The notes beneath the pieces were generated by a model. The model was not told the origin of the DNA and did no database searches. It worked only from the letters and a program-made list of their open reading frames with translations. Source: JBBQYA01 sp038209155 (lineage in GTDB: Bacteria; Bacteroidota; Bacteroidia; Sphingobacteriales; Sphingobacteriaceae). From it: a DNA stretch of 22,185 bases. The stretch covers positions 1-22,185 of the forward strand of contig JBBQYA010000044.1 of the NCBI GenBank assembly GCA_038209155.1, in the 5' to 3' direction. Shown here one piece after another: positions 8,264-15,041 of this stretch. The translations under genes and the position numbers were made by a program. Each line of letters starts with the position of its first letter. Position 1 is the stretch's first letter.

Positions 8264-8413
8264 TTTTTTACCATATATGATAAAAAATAGTTGTAAATTT
8301 TATTTTTTGTATTTTTTGAAGATATATTTAGAAAAAAAACTATTGTTTGAAAAATCATTTCAAACTAATTGGAACAACTAAAACCGAATCTAAAACCTTT
8401 AATATACACTAAT

Positions 8414-9061
8414 ATGAAAACTAAACTGATAACTATTTTAAGCATTGGACTATTTTTATTCAGTGCTTGTAAAGAAGACAACGAGTTCAAATCCTTAGTA
8501 ACAGGTAACCTTTATTCTGATTGCTTTAGCAATTCACCCTTAAAAAACAGAAAATTAAAATTAATATATTCTACTAAATCTAGACAGAATGGCACTTTAG
8601 CTGAAACTACAACTGATGCAAATGGATTTTTTAAATTCATCTATGAACATGAAAACAGGTATGCTAAAATAAAGATTGAAGATGTAGATTTAATACAATA
8701 TGGAGTCATTATCGTAGATAATATATTTTCTTATCCTAATCGTACCAAAATGAAAGTATATTATCAATCAAATGGAAAATTAATGTATAAAACAGCTTTT
8801 AATAATACTTATAATCAAAGCGATACATTATATTACCGTCACCCTGGGTCAACCAAAATAAAAACCTTAGTTGGTCCATTTAATAAAGATCAAATTATTG
8901 ATAGCTTATTATTTCCAACTGGAAAAACGCATTTAAAATTTTATTGGGGAATAGGATATGCTGATTTTAGAAAAAACTTTAAATCTTCTGAATGTTATCA
9001 TTGTATTCCTATAGAACAAGTTGCCTGTGGTCAAAATACATTTTTGACCATTAAAGATTAA
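8414..9061 (+). CDS. Predicted surface-exposed lipoprotein of unknown function
   Basis: The ATG at 8414 gives 215 residues with a clear type II signal peptide and lipobox FSAC (cysteine 19). An upstream in-frame TTG at 8369 adds a segment with no signal-like features and is unlikely. The cysteine is followed by KEDNE, which resembles the Bacteroidota lipoprotein export signal (positively charged residue, then acidic residues) that sends lipoproteins to the cell surface. The region after it (about 28-95: VTGNLYSDCF, LKLIYST, TTTDANGFFKFIY) looks like a carboxypeptidase-regulatory or Ig-like beta-sandwich. A cysteine-bearing C-terminus follows (CYHC, VACG; about 195-205). I recognise no enzymatic motif. 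It is followed by a second lipoprotein gene after 188 bases. Confidence 0.8.
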   Translation: MKTKLITILSIGLFLFSACKEDNEFKSLVTGNLYSDCFSNSPLKNRKLKLIYSTKSRQNGTLAETTTDANGFFKFIYEHENRYAKIKIEDVDLIQYGVIIVDNIFSYPNRTKMKVYYQSNGKLMYKTAFNNTYNQSDTLYYRHPGSTKIKTLVGPFNKDQIIDSLLFPTGKTHLKFYWGIGYADFRKNFKSSECYHCIPIEQVACGQNTFLTIKD

Positions 9062-9249
9062 AATTTTTTGGAAGACTGAATCATTTCAAACGTTAAATTA
9101 AGATTTTCTCTAAAATGTAAAAATATAAACCGGAAAAAAATTATAGTATAATTTATAAAACTTAACATCTATTACAGTTTTAATTAAAATCTTTGAACTA
9201 ATAATAAATAAAAATTTAAACAAATAAATATAATTCTTAAACAAATCCT

Positions 9250-9780
9250 ATGTACAATTTTAAATCAAAAAAAACACTTTTAATTATTGTCTCCATTATC
9301 TCTGTATGGTCTATGACTATGTCTGGCTGTAAAGATAAAAAGGAAGATGATCCAAAACCAGTTATTGAAGCACCAAAACCTCTTTTCAAGTTTACTAGTA
9401 ATGGTAAAGATTTTAAAGGTATTGCTTCTGAATCATTTGCTGATACATTAACAGATGTATCGAAAGATAAAATGATTGAGATTATTACATACAATGCAGA
9501 TTCAAGCGAAGGATTGCAATTTTTGATAAAGGCGCGAGCTACTGGAACTTATTTATTAAACACTCCAACGACAACTTATGGAAGTCAAGTTTTTAATTAT
9601 TTTAATCCTTCCCAAATTTATGAATCAATAGCTGGCACAGTAACAATCACTAAGTACGATTTAGCAAATAAAAAAATATCTGGAACTTTTGAAATAAAAC
9701 TTGGCCGAAGCAGTAAAAGTACAATTGTAGAAAAAGAAAATACCAAGGGTGAATTCAATGATGTAAAATTTACTAAATAA
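9250..9780 (+). CDS. Predicted surface-exposed lipoprotein of unknown function
   Basis: This 176-residue protein has a hydrophobic signal peptide and lipobox MSGC (cysteine 27). The cysteine is followed by KDKKEDDPKP, a lysine/acidic tract fitting the Bacteroidota surface-export signal and then a proline-rich tether. The mature part (about 45-176) is a beta-rich domain: FTSNGKDFKG, MIEIITYNAD, GTYLLN, GTVTITKYD and ISGTFEIKL. This pattern recurs in small Bacteroidota lipoproteins with DUF6252-like folds; that assignment is from memory of the pattern only. It ends just before a hairpin terminator. The 188-base gap before it is AT-rich with no gene and only a weak -7 candidate (AATCTTTG), so co-transcription with the first lipoprotein is possible but unproven. 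Confidence 0.78.
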   Translation: MYNFKSKKTLLIIVSIISVWSMTMSGCKDKKEDDPKPVIEAPKPLFKFTSNGKDFKGIASESFADTLTDVSKDKMIEIITYNADSSEGLQFLIKARATGTYLLNTPTTTYGSQVFNYFNPSQIYESIAGTVTITKYDLANKKISGTFEIKLGRSSKSTIVEKENTKGEFNDVKFTK

Positions 9781-9796
9781 CTTTAAGCAAATAAGC

Positions 9797-9830
9797 AAAA
9801 AGCCTTGAACGAAAGTTTGAGGCTTTTTTT
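9797..9830. terminator. Hairpin terminator between convergent genes
   Basis: AAAAAGCCTTGAAC (9797-9810), loop GAAA and GTTTGAGGCTTTTT (9815-9828) pair along the whole stem with two G-T pairs, and T residues follow. It lies between the plus-strand lipoprotein (ends 9780) and the minus-strand DUF5686 gene (ends 9851). The A run on its left makes it potentially bidirectional. Confidence 0.85.
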
Positions 9831-9850
9831 ATGTTCAAAATTACTCTTCG

Positions 9851-12016
9851 TCAAAACCCAAAAGTAACCGTAAGCTTTGCGAAAAAGTTATCAATTAATT
9901 CTGGATTTGCATACGGCCCATAACGTTGGTAAAATGCCAATCCTAAACCTCTTAAAAGATTGTTTTTGAGTTTTACCATTTCTTCAAAATACACTCCTGA
10001 CTCAAAGTATCCTTTTTCTAATGTTTTAATTGGATAATTTAAATGGTATTGTTTTCCTATTAAATTACCTATGCTGGCGTTAGTTACCAGAGATAAGGAT
10101 GGGCTAAATCTTTTTCTTTGAAATAAAAGTCTTTTGAATTTATGATTAATAAAAATAGCTGCATATTCTGAAGACAAAAATTCATTTCTTTCCATTGTTT
10201 CAAACAAATTTGCCCCGCCTATTCTCAACAATCCAGTCTGCAGAATATTCCCTTTCCCGTTGTAAGAAATACTGTAAGGAACGGGATTATCAATATAGCC
10301 TGCTGTAAATTCAAAGTCTGTTCTACCAATATTTCTAATTTGAATGTAGTTTTTAATTTTTATATCAAATTTTAAATATTCATAAGCATTGTATCCTTTC
10401 GTGATTTTCAAAAATAAAATCGGATATGGCGCTGCAAAAATTATTTTATCAGATCCATTTTTTAAATATCTTTCACCATAAGCATATCGGAAAGAAAGCC
10501 CCACCTCGTTAAACGTATATTGATTAGTTGGTTCATTTTTAGCAAATAAATAGGTAGTTGTGGCCTCTCTTCGGGTTTCGTTTATAAAGGCTGTGGTTAG
10601 TAAATAATTGAGAGGGCGAGCAGTTGCAGAAAACTCCAACTTTTCGTTATAATCCATATTAGTAAACACAAAGTAGCGAGCAGCATCAGCAAATGTTCTT
10701 TTTTCATTAAAAAAACGAACATTTCCAGACTCAATAATATCATTTATGTATTCTGCTTTTAGTTTGATTTCGTTTTTTTTGTTTAAATAAGTTTCTGCCA
10801 TTGCACCATATTTCCATTTTTGATCTCCGAAACTATAACCGATATAACCTCCTGCGGTGAATTTTTTAGACAAATTTTCGCTGGTGTATAAATTAAAACT
10901 CGTCCGCAATTTCTCAAACCCGTTATAAGTAATAATGTTGGTAATATTGGTTTTGAATTTTCCCAGCGGAACAAATCCAGTTCTAATTATTTCTAGATAA
11001 GAAATTCTATTGGAGGCTCTTTTTTTAATACCCATAAAATCCAAATCATTATAGGTGTTTTCTTCTTTTGGTATCAAGGGTTTTTTTCTGTATTCGCTGA
11101 TCAATTTTTCAGCGTTGACTTCTGCACTATCTGAAATTCGGATTGGCGCATCATCAAATTTTACTTTTCCTAAGGAATCATTGACAGAAACCTCGTTAAA
11201 AAAAGTATTTAAAACACCAATTACATTATACCCTTTCACCTCTACCACTCCATTAAAATCTACTTCGCTTGAATAAAAAGTTGGAAACCAATGGCAATTT
11301 TGTCGATTAAATCTTTGCTCTATTTTAAATCGTACTCTAGGCGGCTGAGCAGCTTCGGCAAATATGCTTTGAATTGCATAACCATCACTATTTATGTTCA
11401 TTACTCCTTTGATTCCATCAAATAGTTTTCCATCTTTTGGTTTAAAATCGATCACATAAATAGTATCAGAATCCTTAATTTTTGTTTCTCTAAGAGTATA
11501 ATCATAGGTTTTGATTCCATTTTTATTTAATGGACCTAAATAATCAACCTTTGAAATTTTCAAATAATCATCATAAAAAGAAACGATCTGGAAATTGATG
11601 GCAATCAAACTTAAACTGGATTTTCTTAGACCCGACATTTTAATTGCACGAACTATTTCTTCGGATTGAGATGCATTTTTCATGTATTTGTCTGCAATTG
11701 TTTCAGACATGAAAATATATTGAGTATTGTAAAATGAATCAATCGCTAAATCATATTTACTTCTTTTCTTTTTGCTTTCAACTAACACGTTGTTTGGAAA
11801 ACCCAACTCTACCAAAGGCTTTCCTTTTCGCATAATGAATTTATTATACGATCGGTATTGGTAAGCCTTTAATTTTTGGTAATCATTGATTGGTCTGTTT
11901 TTAATTGCAATTGAAATTACCTCTTCAACCTTTTTGTACGATTGAGAAAAGCAAGAAAAGCTTAGAAAAAAAGCACATGGAAACAATAAAATTTTACTGA
12001 GAGTAAATTTTTTCAT
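9851..12016 (-). CDS. DUF5686 outer-membrane beta-barrel protein, lacking the usual N-terminal carboxypeptidase-regulatory domain
   Basis: I start this at the ATG at 12016, which directly opens a signal peptide (MKKFTLSKILLFPCAFFLSF, cleavage near CFSQS). The longer frame begins only with TTG at 12034. The 721-residue protein matches the Bacteroidota DUF5686 family: an N-terminal part with YQYRSYNKF, MSETIADKYM, DYTLRETK and the segment YVIDFKPKDGKLFDGIKGVMNI. A long beta-strand-rich region follows, ending in aromatic-terminated LTVTFGF, as expected for outer-membrane barrel insertion. Most family members I know carry a carboxypeptidase-regulatory-like domain before this region; here the DUF5686 part begins straight after the signal peptide. 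The function is unknown; a role in the cell envelope is likely. It is divergent from the Nudix gene, only 38 bases away. Confidence 0.85.
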   Translation of the reverse strand: MKKFTLSKILLFPCAFFLSFSCFSQSYKKVEEVISIAIKNRPINDYQKLKAYQYRSYNKFIMRKGKPLVELGFPNNVLVESKKKRSKYDLAIDSFYNTQYIFMSETIADKYMKNASQSEEIVRAIKMSGLRKSSLSLIAINFQIVSFYDDYLKISKVDYLGPLNKNGIKTYDYTLRETKIKDSDTIYVIDFKPKDGKLFDGIKGVMNINSDGYAIQSIFAEAAQPPRVRFKIEQRFNRQNCHWFPTFYSSEVDFNGVVEVKGYNVIGVLNTFFNEVSVNDSLGKVKFDDAPIRISDSAEVNAEKLISEYRKKPLIPKEENTYNDLDFMGIKKRASNRISYLEIIRTGFVPLGKFKTNITNIITYNGFEKLRTSFNLYTSENLSKKFTAGGYIGYSFGDQKWKYGAMAETYLNKKNEIKLKAEYINDIIESGNVRFFNEKRTFADAARYFVFTNMDYNEKLEFSATARPLNYLLTTAFINETRREATTTYLFAKNEPTNQYTFNEVGLSFRYAYGERYLKNGSDKIIFAAPYPILFLKITKGYNAYEYLKFDIKIKNYIQIRNIGRTDFEFTAGYIDNPVPYSISYNGKGNILQTGLLRIGGANLFETMERNEFLSSEYAAIFINHKFKRLLFQRKRFSPSLSLVTNASIGNLIGKQYHLNYPIKTLEKGYFESGVYFEEMVKLKNNLLRGLGLAFYQRYGPYANPELIDNFFAKLTVTFGF

Positions 12017-12054
12017 GTTAGTTATCTTGCGCAAATTTTAATGAGAACATAGAC
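12017..12054. promoter_or_regulatory. 38-bp divergent intergenic region with central TTGCGCAA palindrome
   Basis: Both genes must be driven from this short stretch or from inside each other. TTGCGCAA (12027-12034) is a perfect 8-bp palindrome. Degenerate -7-like elements flank it on both strands: TTATCTTG on plus at 12023-12030, and TAAAATTTG on minus at 12040-12032. No exact TAnnTTTG is present. Confidence 0.35.
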
Positions 12055-12606
12055 ATGCAAGAAAGTGAAAATCCATGGAAAACGATAGAGAGCAAAAAAA
12101 TTTATGATAATGCATGGATAGATTTAACAGAACATAAAGTAATTAATCCAGCAGGTGGAGATGGTATTTATGGAGTTGTACATTTCAAGAATCTTGCCAT
12201 CGGAATTATTCCAATAGACGAAAAAGGTAATATTTGGTTGGTAGGGCAATACCGTTATCCTCTGAACGAATACAGTTGGGAAATACCAGAAGGCGGAGGA
12301 GATTTGCAAGTAGACCCTTTAGAATCAGCAAAAAGGGAACTTTTGGAAGAAACAGGATTGAAAGCAGAAAAGTGGTCAGAACTACTGATTATGCACCTGT
12401 CCAATTCAGTTTCAGACGAAAAATCTATTCTTTTTCTTGCTGAAAATCTTACACAATTTGAGGCAGAACCAGAAGAAACAGAGCAATTGGTGATTAAAAA
12501 ACTACCTTTTGAAAACGCTTATCAGATGGTGATGCAAGGAGAAATTACGGATTCTATGTCGGTGGCAGGTATCATGAAATTGAAATTGATGAGAGAAGGG
12601 TTTTAG
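12055..12606 (+). CDS. Nudix hydrolase, ADP-ribose pyrophosphatase-like
   Basis: This 183-residue protein has the NudF/ADP-ribose pyrophosphatase layout: an N-terminal strand region (WKTIESKKIYDNAWIDL), then GQYRYPLNEYSWEIPEGGG, then the Nudix box. The catalytic core REL-L-EE-T-GL is at residues 94-102. The first glutamate of the consensus GX5EX7REUXEEXGU is valine here (V86). That position is structural rather than metal-binding in the family, so activity is probably kept. The C-terminal half contains the typical glutamate-rich EAEPEETEQ and SMSVAGIMKLKL. Likely substrates are ADP-ribose or other nucleoside diphosphate derivatives; the substrate cannot be fixed from sequence. No terminator is clear before the repeat block downstream. 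Confidence 0.92.
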   Translation: MQESENPWKTIESKKIYDNAWIDLTEHKVINPAGGDGIYGVVHFKNLAIGIIPIDEKGNIWLVGQYRYPLNEYSWEIPEGGGDLQVDPLESAKRELLEETGLKAEKWSELLIMHLSNSVSDEKSILFLAENLTQFEAEPEETEQLVIKKLPFENAYQMVMQGEITDSMSVAGIMKLKLMREGF

Positions 12607-12635
12607 GTATTTTAAAAATTCCTTTTTATGGTTAT

Positions 12636-12735
12636 GCGATCCTTGAGTAAATCTTTGGGTTTATTTTTTCTTTGTGATCCTTGGGTTTATTTTTTTTTCC
12701 TTGTGAAACCTTTGAGATCCTTGGGTTATATTTTT
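12636..12735. repeat. AT-rich short repeat series (GATCCTTGGGTTTATTTTTT type)
   Basis: Three related copies begin with GATCCTT at 12638 and 12676 and GATCCTT again at 12716. They continue with (G)GGTTTAT/TTATA and a T run; spacings are 38 and 40 bases. It lies directly after the Nudix stop. Similar low-complexity TTTG-rich intergenic text is common in Bacteroidota genomes. No coding potential. Confidence 0.6.
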
Positions 12736-12830
12736 TTCCTTACGTTAAAGAAATCTTGAGGCTTCGCCATTTTTTTGGGTGTGATCCTTCGCTTTGCTCT
12801 GGATGACATGGGAAATACGATCTAGATGAG

Positions 12831-13316
12831 GGAGGAAGAGATTCTTCGCAGAAGCTTAGAGAAGCAAAGGAAAGGTTTCTTAGCTGAGTAGAGAATTACA
12901 AAGGGGATGAGATCCTTTGCTGCTCTCTGGATGATAGGGGAAGAGATTCTTCGCAGAAGCTCAGAAAAGCAAGGGGAAGGTTTCTTAGCTGGGTAGAGAA
13001 TGATAAAGGGGATGAGATCCTTCGCTGAAGCTCAGAAAAGCAAAGGAAGGGTTTTTGAACTTGGTAGAGAATGACAAAAGGGAAGAGATTCTTCGCAGAA
13101 GCTCAGAAAAGCAAGGGGAGGGTTTCTTAGATTGCTAGAGAATTACAAAGGGGAAGAGATTCTTCGTTGCACTCAGAAAAGCAAAGGAAGGGTTTTTGAG
13201 CTGGGTAGCAAATGACGAAAGGGAAGAGATTCTTCGCTGAAGCTCAGAAAAGCAAAGGGTTTTTCAGTATAAAAGGAGGAGATTCTTCACCGCGTTCAGA
13301 AAAGCAAACCCTTTTT
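12831..13316. repeat. Tandem repeat array, 71-bp period, intergenic
   Basis: Core motifs GATTCTTCGC or GATCCTTCGC recur at 12840, 12911 (GATCCTTTGC), 12945, 13016, 13087, 13158, 13228 and 13281 (GATTCTTCAC). The spacings are 71, 34, 71, 71, 71, 70 and 53 bases: about six 71-bp units with one shortened and the last ones truncated. An isolated related core is at 12783. Each unit holds the core, then CTCAGAAAAGCAA(A/G)GG, then GGTTT(C/T)TT, then a GGTAGAGAATGACAAAG-like tail. The units at 12945 and 13087 differ at about 6 of 71 positions by my count. A 71-base period is not a multiple of three, so it does not encode a protein repeat. There are no unique spacers, so it is not CRISPR. Together with 12607-12830 it fills the whole gap between the Nudix gene and nuoH. 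Confidence 0.9.
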
Positions 13317-13317
13317 T
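13254..13317 (+). other. Inverted repeat ending in T run at the right edge of the array
   Basis: AAAGGGTTT (13254-13262) and AAACCCTTT (13306-13314) are perfect reverse complements, 43 bases apart, and the right arm runs into TTTTTT (13312-13317). It could act as a weak terminator that closes transcription coming through the array before nuoH. The loop is long for an ordinary Rho-independent terminator. Confidence 0.35.
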
Positions 13318-13383
13318 AAAGTTGAATAATTATAAATAACCTAAATATTCTATTGTTAAAAGGGGATTCTCTTAAAAAAATAG

Positions 13384-13391
13384 TTTCTTTG
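13384..13391 (+). promoter_or_regulatory. Candidate -7 element immediately before nuoH
   Basis: TTTCTTTG matches TAnnTTTG at all fixed positions but the second, and ends 4 bases before the nuoH ATG. If it is used, the transcript would be essentially leaderless. A TTG at 13353-13355 is about 28 bases upstream, farther than the usual spacing, so support is modest. Confidence 0.35.
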
Positions 13392-13395
13392 CACA

Positions 13396-14430
13396 ATGGA
13401 ATACGGCTTTTTAATCGAAAAATCAGTTCTGGTGATCGTAGTTTTTGCTCTGACACTTGGTATTGCGCTTTATTCAACCTATGCAGAGCGAAAAGTTGCA
13501 GCATTTATGCAAGATCGGGTCGGACCCAATAGAGCAGGTCCTTTTGGACTGTTGCAACCTTTAGCAGATGGAGTGAAAATGTTTTTTAAAGAAGAAATTA
13601 TTCCTACTCAAGCAAGTAGTGCTTTATTTATAGCTGGACCTTCAATTGCGATTTTTACTGCCTGCATGACCAGTGCTGTAATTCCTTGGGGACAAAGTTT
13701 AGAGATTTTTGGTCGCACGGTTGTGCTTCAAGTAGCAGATTTGAACATTGGAATATTATATGTTTTTGGGGTAGTTTCTCTTGGAGTTTATGGAATAATG
13801 ATTGGTGGTTGGGCTTCTAATAATAAATTTTCTTTGATGGGAGCTATCAGAGCTGCATCTCAAAACATCAGTTACGAGATAGCAATGGGACTTTCTATTA
13901 TTGCATTATTGATGGTAACCGGAACTTTAAGCATGGGAGAAATCGCTGCACAACAATCAGGTTTTTCTTGGAATGTTTTTTACCAACCTTTAGGATTCAT
14001 GATTTTCTTGGTTTGCGCTTTCGCTGAAACTAATAGAACGCCATTTGATCTGCCAGAATGCGAAACAGAATTAGTTGGCGGTTATCATACAGAATATAGC
14101 AGTTTAAAATTAGGCTTTTATTTATTTTCTGAGTACATCAACATGTTTGTGTCTTCTGCAATATTGGCTACATTATATTTCGGTGGATATAATTTTCCAT
14201 TTATGAATGACTTGGGATTGTCTCAAAACTTCGTTACAATCATTGGAACTAGCTTTTTATTCGCTAAAATTTTCTTCTTTATCTTCTTTTTTATGTGGGT
14301 AAGATGGACTATTCCCCGTTTCAGATACGATCAGTTGATGAGATTAGGATGGAATATTTTAATTCCCTTAGCAATTGCAAACATTGTAGTTACAGGAATC
14401 TTTATTATAGCGAAAAGCACATACTTTTAA
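13396..14430 (+). CDS. nuoH: NADH-quinone oxidoreductase subunit H
   Basis: This 344-residue, multi-helix membrane protein is the connector between the peripheral and membrane arms of complex I, and forms much of the quinone-entry channel. Visible family motifs: YAERKVAAFMQDRVGPNRAG (29-48), GLLQPLADGVKMFFKEE (51-67), AASQNISYEIAMGLS (153-167) and the long acidic loop ETNRTPFDLPECETELVGGY (211-230), followed by HTEYSSLKLG. The start is secure because the usual short N-terminal helix follows it. It is the first nuo gene here: the gene before it is an unrelated Nudix hydrolase beyond a repeat block, so nuoA-G are not adjacent. Confidence 0.97.
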   Translation: MEYGFLIEKSVLVIVVFALTLGIALYSTYAERKVAAFMQDRVGPNRAGPFGLLQPLADGVKMFFKEEIIPTQASSALFIAGPSIAIFTACMTSAVIPWGQSLEIFGRTVVLQVADLNIGILYVFGVVSLGVYGIMIGGWASNNKFSLMGAIRAASQNISYEIAMGLSIIALLMVTGTLSMGEIAAQQSGFSWNVFYQPLGFMIFLVCAFAETNRTPFDLPECETELVGGYHTEYSSLKLGFYLFSEYINMFVSSAILATLYFGGYNFPFMNDLGLSQNFVTIIGTSFLFAKIFFFIFFFMWVRWTIPRFRYDQLMRLGWNILIPLAIANIVVTGIFIIAKSTYF

Positions 14431-14473
14431 AATATATCCATTGGAATTGGGTTAAATAATATTAAATAATAGC

Positions 14474-14989
14474 ATGGAGTCATTAAGTAATAAAAAAAAA
14501 GTTTTAGAAAAAAAACCCATGAATTTTTGGGAAAGAATTTATATTCCGGCCATTTTAGGTGGAATGGCTATAACGTTTAAACACATGTTTAAGAAAAAAC
14601 ATACTGTGTTTTTTCCAGAACAGACTAGAGAATTCAGCGAAAACTTCAGAGGTTTACACTCTTTGAAAAGAGATGAAAATGGAGCAGAAAGATGTACTGC
14701 ATGTGGTTTATGCGCACTTTCTTGTCCTGCAGAAGCTATTACGATGGTAGCTGCTGAACGCAAAAAAGGAGAAGAACATTTATACAGAGAAGAAAAATAT
14801 GCTTCTGTTTACGAAATAAACATGTTGAGATGCATATTTTGTGGATTTTGTGAAGAGGCTTGTCCAAAGGAGGCTATCTATTTAGATGGAAATATTCCAA
14901 AAGCAGATTTCACCCGTGGTGAATTTATCTATGGAAAAGACAAATTATTACCCGCTATGCCAACAGAAAATAAAGTTTTAATTCCATAA
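14474..14989 (+). CDS. nuoI: NADH-quinone oxidoreductase subunit I, two 4Fe-4S clusters
   Basis: This 171-residue protein has two ferredoxin-type motifs, C74-C77-C80 with C84-P and C120-C123-C126 with C130-P. These hold the N6a and N6b clusters that pass electrons toward the quinone site of complex I. The N-terminal amphipathic stretch (about 17-40, FWERIYIPAILGGMAITFKH) matches the membrane-contacting helix of the subunit. It lies 43 bases after nuoH. An internal ATG at residue 16 could be an alternative start; the upstream ATG after an AT-rich leader is preferred. All eight cluster cysteines are present. Confidence 0.97.
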   Translation: MESLSNKKKVLEKKPMNFWERIYIPAILGGMAITFKHMFKKKHTVFFPEQTREFSENFRGLHSLKRDENGAERCTACGLCALSCPAEAITMVAAERKKGEEHLYREEKYASVYEINMLRCIFCGFCEEACPKEAIYLDGNIPKADFTRGEFIYGKDKLLPAMPTENKVLIP

Positions 14990-15041
14990 GCTATATTAAT
15001 TAATAGTTTTGCATCCGAAATTTACTATTTGCTAAAGCCGA

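Noticed and set aside
8369..8413. Longer start (TTG at 8369) for the first lipoprotein
   Set aside because: The added 15 residues precede a complete signal peptide with its own ATG at 8414.
12017..12034. Longer start (TTG at 12034) for the DUF5686 gene
   Set aside because: The ATG at 12016 begins a normal signal peptide; the six extra residues would only lengthen it and depend on a non-ATG start.
12831..13316. CRISPR array
   Set aside because: The units are whole 71-bp tandem copies with divergence spread along the unit, with no short identical repeats separated by unique spacers and no cas genes nearby.
13254..13317. Firm Rho-independent terminator before nuoH
   Set aside because: The 9-bp arms are perfect but the 43-base loop is too long for a confident call, so it is listed only as a low-confidence inverted repeat.
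13316..13504. Minus-strand 62-codon frame overlapping the start of nuoH
   Set aside because: It overlaps the conserved nuoH N-terminus and shows no recognisable motif.
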